Assembly: GCA_031282905.1 (NCBI GenBank)
Contig: JAITCV010000073.1
Coordinates: forward strand, 1 to 19,177
DNA length: 19,177 nucleotides
Direction of reading: 5' to 3'
Source of the DNA: Azoarcus sp.
GTDB taxonomy: Bacteria; Pseudomonadota; Gammaproteobacteria; Burkholderiales; Rhodocyclaceae
Position numbers and translations under genes: made by a program. The notes beneath the pieces are model-generated. The model saw only the letters and a program-made list of their open reading frames with translations. It did no database searches and was not told the origin of the DNA. The first letter of the stretch is position 1, and every line of letters begins with the position of its first letter. Of this stretch, positions 14,916 through 19,177 are shown piece after piece.

Positions 14916-16285
14916 GGCTCGATCACTTCGATCAGTTTGGTTTTCGCCCCGCTTCGTGGCAGGCTGCCGAACGGCAATACCGTGACCGAGGGGCGGAAAG
15001 TGAGCAATTCGCGGATGCGCTGCTCCAGCGCCTTGCCCAATTCCGGCCATGCGGATTCCGGCGTGTCCTCCCCCGCCTCGACCGCGAGTTTCAGTGGCGG
15101 CGCGACTTTCGGCGGCGGCGCATCGAGCCGGATACGCAATTCGCCGGAGAGTTCGGGCAAGAATCGATGCACGACATTCTGGATGGCGGCGGGATAGACC
15201 TTGACGCCTTTCACCATCAACATGTCATCGGCACGGCCGATGATCTCCATGCGCACGCCGAAATGCCCGCAACCCGGACATTCGCCGACATGCAAGCGCA
15301 AGATATCGCCGGTGGCATTGCGGAACGCGGGCGCAGCCTCGTATTCCAGCCCGGTGTGGATGGCCTCGCCGACCGCGCCGTCCCGGATTTCCAACGGTTG
15401 CCTGGTTTGCGGATCGACGAGATCGTAGCGAAAGCAATGATCCTCGGCCATGTAGTGCATGCCGTGCGCCTGTTCGGCATCGCAGGTGATGGTGCCGTTG
15501 TGCCAGGCGCCGCCGGTCATATCGAAAGTCTGCGCGCCGAAATGCTCGCGCACCCGCGCGCGGAAAGCGGGCTGGCTGCCGCCGGGTTCGCCGCAGACGA
15601 GCAGGGTTTCGATGCCGAGCGCGCCCACGGGTTTGCCGATCTCGCCCGGCGCGCGCTCGATCAGTTGGTTGGCCATTGAGGGGGTGGCGAACAACACCCG
15701 CGGACGGGTCAATTCGATATAACGCAGGATTTTCGGCACCCCTCCCTCCGCACCGACCGCCACCGGCCTTGCGCCGTAAGCTTCCAGCGCCTGTATGTAA
15801 GTGATGCCCGCAAGCCAGAGCGATAGACCAAAGGCATGGAAGGTCGTCTCGCCGGGGCGGATGCCCGCGACGCGGAACATGCGGCCCAGCACTTTATAGG
15901 TGATCTCCAGATCCTTGCGGCTGAAGACGTAGAACGTCGGTGTGCCTGTGGTGCCGGACGTCGCGGCGAGGTGGATGGCGGCCTCGGGCTTTGCGGTCAG
16001 ATGCAGTCCCAATGGATGGCCATAACGTTCGAGCGATTCATTCTGGGAATCGCGGTGACGCGCCTTGTCGAGGAATGAGGGCAGGCGGCGGAAATCATCG
16101 AGCGAGCGGATATCCTCGGGCGAACTCACCCCCGCTTCGAGAAAGCGGCGGCGGTAATAATCTTCGTTGCTCCAGACATAACGAATCTGTTTTTGCAGCT
16201 TCGTCCAGCGGAGCTGGTCGAGGGCGGCGAGATATTCCGCCGGGTCGCGGGTATCGATGTCGAGGTAGTGCAGGGGGTGGGTCAT
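14912..16285 (-). CDS. Phenylacetate-CoA ligase-like (PaaK family) AMP-forming acyl-CoA synthetase
   Basis: A 457-residue adenylate-forming enzyme expected to activate an organic acid with ATP and CoA. It shows the phosphate loop SGTTGTPT (110-117), GEPGGSQ (232-238), TGD (325-327), the hinge and lid region GRADDMLMVKGVKVYP (350-365), and a C-terminal lysine pair (K448/K450) at the place of the catalytic lysine. The usual PaaK YG(L/M)TE motif reads DMTGGA (255-260), so the adenine pocket and substrate preference probably differ from true phenylacetate-CoA ligase. The CPGCG pair (C336, C339) is common in this family. It is the first gene of a set with the GrdB-like and hydratase genes, and its stop overlaps the next start as TTGA. 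The 5' leader can fold (16341-16389). An aromatic or cyclic acid substrate is a guess from the family. Confidence 0.9.
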   Translation of the reverse strand: MTHPLHYLDIDTRDPAEYLAALDQLRWTKLQKQIRYVWSNEDYYRRRFLEAGVSSPEDIRSLDDFRRLPSFLDKARHRDSQNESLERYGHPLGLHLTAKPEAAIHLAATSGTTGTPTFYVFSRKDLEITYKVLGRMFRVAGIRPGETTFHAFGLSLWLAGITYIQALEAYGARPVAVGAEGGVPKILRYIELTRPRVLFATPSMANQLIERAPGEIGKPVGALGIETLLVCGEPGGSQPAFRARVREHFGAQTFDMTGGAWHNGTITCDAEQAHGMHYMAEDHCFRYDLVDPQTRQPLEIRDGAVGEAIHTGLEYEAAPAFRNATGDILRLHVGECPGCGHFGVRMEIIGRADDMLMVKGVKVYPAAIQNVVHRFLPELSGELRIRLDAPPPKVAPPLKLAVEAGEDTPESAWPELGKALEQRIRELLTFRPSVTVLPFGSLPRSGAKTKLIEVIEP

Positions 16286-16474
16286 GGCTATGTTTTAAGC
16301 ATAATGAGAGGGAAAGAATTTCGCGGTTTGCTGGAGACGGCTCGGTGACGACCGCCATCGAATGTTTTCGTCATCGAGCGAACGAGCCGAAGGGGCTGGC
16401 GCAAAGGAGGGTAAATAAAATAGCTGCAAACTTTATTCTGTCATGCACTATATGATTAGAATCGAAAGGGATAT

Positions 16475-16648
16475 ATGGCGAGTCTGGTGGAACGCAGGCC
16501 GTGCTTGGATCGCCATGCCGCGCGGCTAGGCCCTCATGTGGGGGGCGTGCTCACCTTCAACCCTCGTCAAGAGCGGGATTGTGTCTGTGCTGCGGACGGG
16601 GATTATCTGGAATGCGTTGCCGCGCGCACACGCACGACAGCAAGATGA
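16475..16648 (+). CDS. Possible small protein of 57 residues
   Basis: An ATG at 16475 follows GAAAGGGATAT, a reasonable Shine-Dalgarno sequence at the right distance, in an AT-richer upstream region. The product begins MASLVERRPCLDRHAARLG and has four cysteines; I do not recognise it. Another + frame is open across 16501-16836 and its later part also reads like protein (AALMAAGYVGKAA-type composition), so this could instead be the start of a longer gene broken by a frameshift between 16501 and 16646. It could equally be non-coding. Confidence 0.22.
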   Translation: MASLVERRPCLDRHAARLGPHVGGVLTFNPRQERDCVCAADGDYLECVAARTRTTAR

Positions 16649-16748
16649 TCGGCGCGCGGCTGGAGGCGAGAGTCGCCCGTCCAGGACAGTCGAGAATCTC
16701 TGCCTTGATGGCGGCGGGCTATGTCGGCAAGGCCGCCGAAGTTGCCGC

Positions 16749-16778
16749 GCGTGGATCATTCCACGCCGATTTATTTAC
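16749..16778 (+). terminator. Possible terminator between convergent genes
   Basis: GCGTGGA (16749-16755) pairs perfectly with TCCACGC (16760-16766) across a 4-base loop, followed on the plus strand by CGATTTATTTACG, an interrupted T-rich tail. It lies 100 bases past the small open frame and just before the end of the convergent amidohydrolase gene. Confidence 0.35.
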
Positions 16779-16784
16779 GGATAA

Positions 16785-17948
16785 TCACTTGTTCCGATCA
16801 CCACCCAGCATTCGGCGCACGAGTTCCACCCAGTAGGCCACGCCCACGCCCAGGATGTCGTCGTTGAAATCGTAGCTGGCGTTGTGCAGCGCGCAGCCGC
16901 CAGTGGCCGCGCCATTGCCTATCCACACATAGGCGCCGGGGCGCCGTTGCAGGAAATAGGCAAAATCTTCCGCCGCCATGCTCGGGCGGGCATCGGTGAG
17001 CACCGCATCCTCGCCCGCCACCGCGCGGGCCACGTCCGCGCAAATCACGGCCTCGGCGGCGGTGTTGATCGTTGGCGGATAACCGGGCAGCAATTCGAAA
17101 TCGATGCTTACCCCGAAAGCTGCCGCCATTCCCGCGCACAGTTCGCGCAGACGCGCATGCACGGTTTCGCGCACCGTCGGTGAGAAGGCGCGGAAAGTGC
17201 CGGAGAGTTTCGCTTCCCCGGGTAGGGCGTTATATACCTCGCCCGCATGGAAGCCGGTCACCGCCACTACCGCGACATCCTGCGGGTCGAGCGTGCGCGC
17301 GACGATGGTCTGGATGGCCTCCACCAGCGCCGCGCCCGCCACGATTGGGTCGGTGGTCAGATGCGGCATCGCCGCATGGCCGCCCCGGCCCTGGATGCGA
17401 ATATCGAAACGGTCGTTGCCCGCCATCACCGGCCCGCTGTGCACCGCGAAATGCCCTGCGGGCAATCCCGGCCAGTTGTGCATGCCGAACACCTTTTCCA
17501 ACGGGAAGCGTTCGAGTATGCCATCCTCGATCATCGCCAACCCGCCGCCACCGCCTTCCTCGGCGGGCTGGAAGATGAGCGCCACGCTGCCATCGAAATC
17601 ACGCGCCGCGGCCAATGCGCGTGCCGCGCCGAGCAGCATCGTGGTGTGACCGTCATGGCCGCAGGCATGCATGTGGCCTTCAACGGTGGAACGGTGGGCA
17701 AATTCGTTGTGCTCGCGTATCGGCAGCGCGTCCATGTCGGCGCGCAGCCCGATCATCCGCGGCGAATCGCCCGCGCGGATCACCCCCACTACTCCGGTTC
17801 CCCCCAGGCCCCGATGCACCTCGACGCCCGCCGCCGCCAGCACCGCCGCCACCGTATCCGCGGTGCGTCGTTCGGCAAAGGCCAGTTCGGGATGGGCATG
17901 AAGATCGTGGCGGATGGCCTTCAAAGCTTTCAGGGATTCGGCATTCAT
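16785..17948 (-). CDS. M20D-family amidohydrolase (hippurate hydrolase / N-acyl amino acid amidohydrolase-like)
   Basis: A 387-residue metal-dependent amidohydrolase that should split N-acyl amino acids (for example hippurate into benzoate and glycine) or similar amides. Signatures are HDLHAHPELAF (14-24), GLRADMDALPI (67-77), HACGHDGHTTMLLG (94-107; metal ligands C96 and H98), FQPAEEGGGG (126-135; catalytic and metal-binding E130/E131), MHNWPGLPAG (156-165) and a C-terminal LHN. The open frame extends to 18095 in the window, but the first 49 residues lack family similarity, so the ATG at 17948 is chosen. An inverted repeat CCGGTT-CGA-AACCGG (17963-17977) lies 14 bases before the start and could be an operator. 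It is on the same strand as the downstream CoA ligase operon but 500 bases away. The true substrate is unknown. Confidence 0.94.
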   Translation of the reverse strand: MNAESLKALKAIRHDLHAHPELAFAERRTADTVAAVLAAAGVEVHRGLGGTGVVGVIRAGDSPRMIGLRADMDALPIREHNEFAHRSTVEGHMHACGHDGHTTMLLGAARALAAARDFDGSVALIFQPAEEGGGGGLAMIEDGILERFPLEKVFGMHNWPGLPAGHFAVHSGPVMAGNDRFDIRIQGRGGHAAMPHLTTDPIVAGAALVEAIQTIVARTLDPQDVAVVAVTGFHAGEVYNALPGEAKLSGTFRAFSPTVRETVHARLRELCAGMAAAFGVSIDFELLPGYPPTINTAAEAVICADVARAVAGEDAVLTDARPSMAAEDFAYFLQRRPGAYVWIGNGAATGGCALHNASYDFNDDILGVGVAYWVELVRRMLGGDRNK

Positions 17949-17962
17949 CACAAGACTGGACT

Positions 17963-17977
17963 CCGGTTCGAAACCGG
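17963..17977. promoter_or_regulatory. Inverted repeat just upstream of the amidohydrolase start
   Basis: CCGGTT and AACCGG flank CGA, forming a perfect 6-base inverted repeat 14 bases before the ATG. The position would allow it to act as a repressor site or to mask the ribosome-binding region (GGAG lies at the distal edge, about 12 bases from the ATG). No bound protein is known. Confidence 0.3.
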
Positions 17978-18105
17978 GCAAGCATACTGCACGAAGTGCC
18001 ACAACATGAACGCCTGCCGCCGACAGGGGACAGATGCCAGAGCAGTGGATCGAGCGGGTGACGGGCGCGTTTCGATGGTGTTCGTCAAAAAGCAAGCTGG
18101 TTGGT

Positions 18106-18173
18106 TTGCAAAAAAAGACAAACTCGGGGGGGGCCTATACGGTTTGAAGCCAAGCCTTAGCTGGTTTCAAACC
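18106..18173. repeat. Hairpin cluster downstream of the DUF1152 gene
   Basis: GGTTTGAAGCCA (18141-18152) pairs with TGGTTTCAAACC (18162-18173) over 12 positions with a single G-T wobble and a 9-base loop. A second small inverted repeat GTTTG/CAAAC lies around 18105-18123 with seven A between its arms. A run of eight G is at 18126-18133. The large hairpin may end transcription of the DUF1152 gene (44 bases past its stop), although no T-run follows it directly. Confidence 0.55.
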
Positions 18174-18216
18174 CAGGACAAACCGACAGAAACAGGGTTT
18201 ATTTCTTGACGCATCC

Positions 18217-19155
18217 TTATTTCAACGGAATCGTCCGGTACGCGCGGCGCGGCGTGGTTTCCTTGCAGGTGAGGCAGGCCTGCGCAACGTCATACATGGT
18301 CAGGGTGTTTTCCAGCTGACGCACGTAACGGAGCTTCGCGGCGACGCCTTCCAGGCGGAAAAACCAATAGAGCCCCATCAGTGGATTGATGAACTGATCG
18401 CTGTTCCGCGTTCGCCATGTGGGGTGGAAATCTCCGAATTTGCCTTGCATGGCGCTGGAGATGGCATTGGTGACGATGCTGGGGTGAAAGGATATTTTCT
18501 GGTTCAACCGCTCCACGAGATCCAGCCAGGCCCTGCCTTCCGGCATGTCGCTGGTCAGCGACGACGCGCCCATGTAATCGCCATCATGGATGAGCGCCGC
18601 GATGTTTTCCAGGCAGGCGTAATGGTCGAGATCGTGTTCCACGCCAAAGCCGATGGCGGCCAGGAAACCATTTCCCGGCAAGAGCGGCGCGGCGGCGGCG
18701 ATGGAGCAGGAATCTTCGACAATGGAGCCAAGATGCGTTTCGTCGCCGGTCATCAGGCTGTCCGTGCCGCCATCGACCAGGACGAGCGTATCGACGCCGT
18801 GCCGTTCGACGATATAAGAATAGGCATGCCGCAGGGGCAGGACACCGAGATCATTGGAAAAACCGTACATTTCCGGATGTTCGCCGCGTTCGGCGAGCCA
18901 TTCCAGGATGAATTTCTCCGGAAAATAATTCACCTCGGTCGTGGCTTCGGTGAGCCGGTACGCGCCGGGACAGACTTCCTCGCCATCCGTGAAGGAAAGT
19001 GCGGTAAAGGATAGATTGGCGAGCACCGCTTTCTTGCCCAGTCCGGCAAGGTGAAGGTAAAGCGGAATGCCGCTCGCAATATCGAATCCGCCGCCCGCAC
19101 CGGCGATCAGTACCGTATTGGCACGGGAAAGCGCGGCGAAGAAAGGAATCTGCAT
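18217..19155 (-). CDS. DUF1152-family protein
   Basis: 312 residues. The N-terminus (VLIAGAGGGFDIASGIPLYL, 15-34) is a glycine-rich, nucleotide-binding-like loop characteristic of DUF1152 proteins, followed by VVLVDGG-type (LVLVDGGTDSLMTGDE) and GFGVEHDL segments that suggest an alpha/beta Rossmann-like fold. There is no signal peptide or membrane segment, so it is probably cytosolic. The function of the family is unknown to me. The ATG at 19155 gives the expected start MQIPFFAALSRANTVLI; only 22 bases of upstream sequence are in the window. It is followed by a hairpin cluster and then by the amidohydrolase gene on the same strand, 268 bases away, so co-transcription is doubtful. Confidence 0.83.
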   Translation of the reverse strand: MQIPFFAALSRANTVLIAGAGGGFDIASGIPLYLHLAGLGKKAVLANLSFTALSFTDGEEVCPGAYRLTEATTEVNYFPEKFILEWLAERGEHPEMYGFSNDLGVLPLRHAYSYIVERHGVDTLVLVDGGTDSLMTGDETHLGSIVEDSCSIAAAAPLLPGNGFLAAIGFGVEHDLDHYACLENIAALIHDGDYMGASSLTSDMPEGRAWLDLVERLNQKISFHPSIVTNAISSAMQGKFGDFHPTWRTRNSDQFINPLMGLYWFFRLEGVAAKLRYVRQLENTLTMYDVAQACLTCKETTPRRAYRTIPLK

Positions 19156-19177
19156 GTCGTTCGTCTGATTCGAAATG

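Larger units (their letters stand above)
16286..16784. other. Gene-poor stretch between the ligase operon and the amidohydrolase
   Basis: These 499 bases hold no recognisable protein. They contain a foldable leader for the ligase operon (16341-16389), a short + strand open frame with a plausible ribosome-binding site (16475-16648), and a 7-base-stem hairpin (16749-16766). Several overlapping longer frames on both strands have Arg/Ser/Ala-rich compositions typical of non-coding GC-rich DNA. The base composition between about 16395 and 16475 is clearly more AT-rich than the surroundings, which suits a promoter region, but no confident -35/-10 pair was found. Confidence 0.6.

Noticed and set aside
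17963..17977. GGTTCGAAACC resembling the T arm of a tRNA
   Set aside because: The sequence before it belongs to the amidohydrolase coding region and no acceptor, D or anticodon stems can be drawn; it is kept only as an inverted repeat.

Overview
The window looks like part of a GC-rich betaproteobacterial chromosome, probably a Rhodocyclales- or Nitrosomonadales-like facultative anaerobe. The reasons are the betaproteobacterial style of ribosomal protein S20, the two kinds of ubiquinone hydroxylation gene (oxygen-independent UbiV and an oxygen-dependent UbiH-type flavoprotein), and the SulP, LhgO and acyl-CoA gene content. The genus is inference. There is no rRNA, tRNA, CRISPR array, transposase or phage gene in the window.

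Left part (1-3311): ubiV on + meets a UbiH/UbiF-family FAD monooxygenase on -, and their 3' ends overlap by 22 bases. A GC hairpin plus T-run at this junction looks like the ubiV terminator. Behind the monooxygenase, also on -, is rpsT with a good sigma70 promoter and a bidirectional hairpin terminator that sits almost on top of the monooxygenase start. The roughly 700 bases between rpsT and metG hold no gene but contain a composite element made of nested inverted repeats (2689-3116).

Middle (3312-8459, all +): metG, a SulP/SLC26 anion transporter with a STAS domain, and a PF07399-type putative Na+/H+ antiporter. The two transporters are adjacent and may form a sodium-coupled anion (possibly bicarbonate) uptake pair.

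Right part (8508-19155, all -): in transcription order, a DUF1152 protein, an M20D amidohydrolase (hippurate hydrolase-like), then a tight three-gene set (PaaK-like CoA ligase, glycine/proline reductase protein-B-like protein, enoyl-CoA hydratase), then a large secreted clan GH-A glycosidase-like protein and L-2-hydroxyglutarate oxidase lhgO. The ligase/GrdB-like/hydratase set is the best candidate for an undescribed pathway: it appears to activate an organic acid to a CoA thioester and to process it with a cysteine-form relative of a Stickland reductase subunit, with none of that complex's usual partners nearby. The secreted glycosidase-like protein is the other unusual item, because it has no polysaccharide genes around it.

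Two gene-poor stretches (2617-3311 and 16286-16784) are described below. Many long open frames on the opposite strand or in other frames are by-products of the high GC content and were not called.
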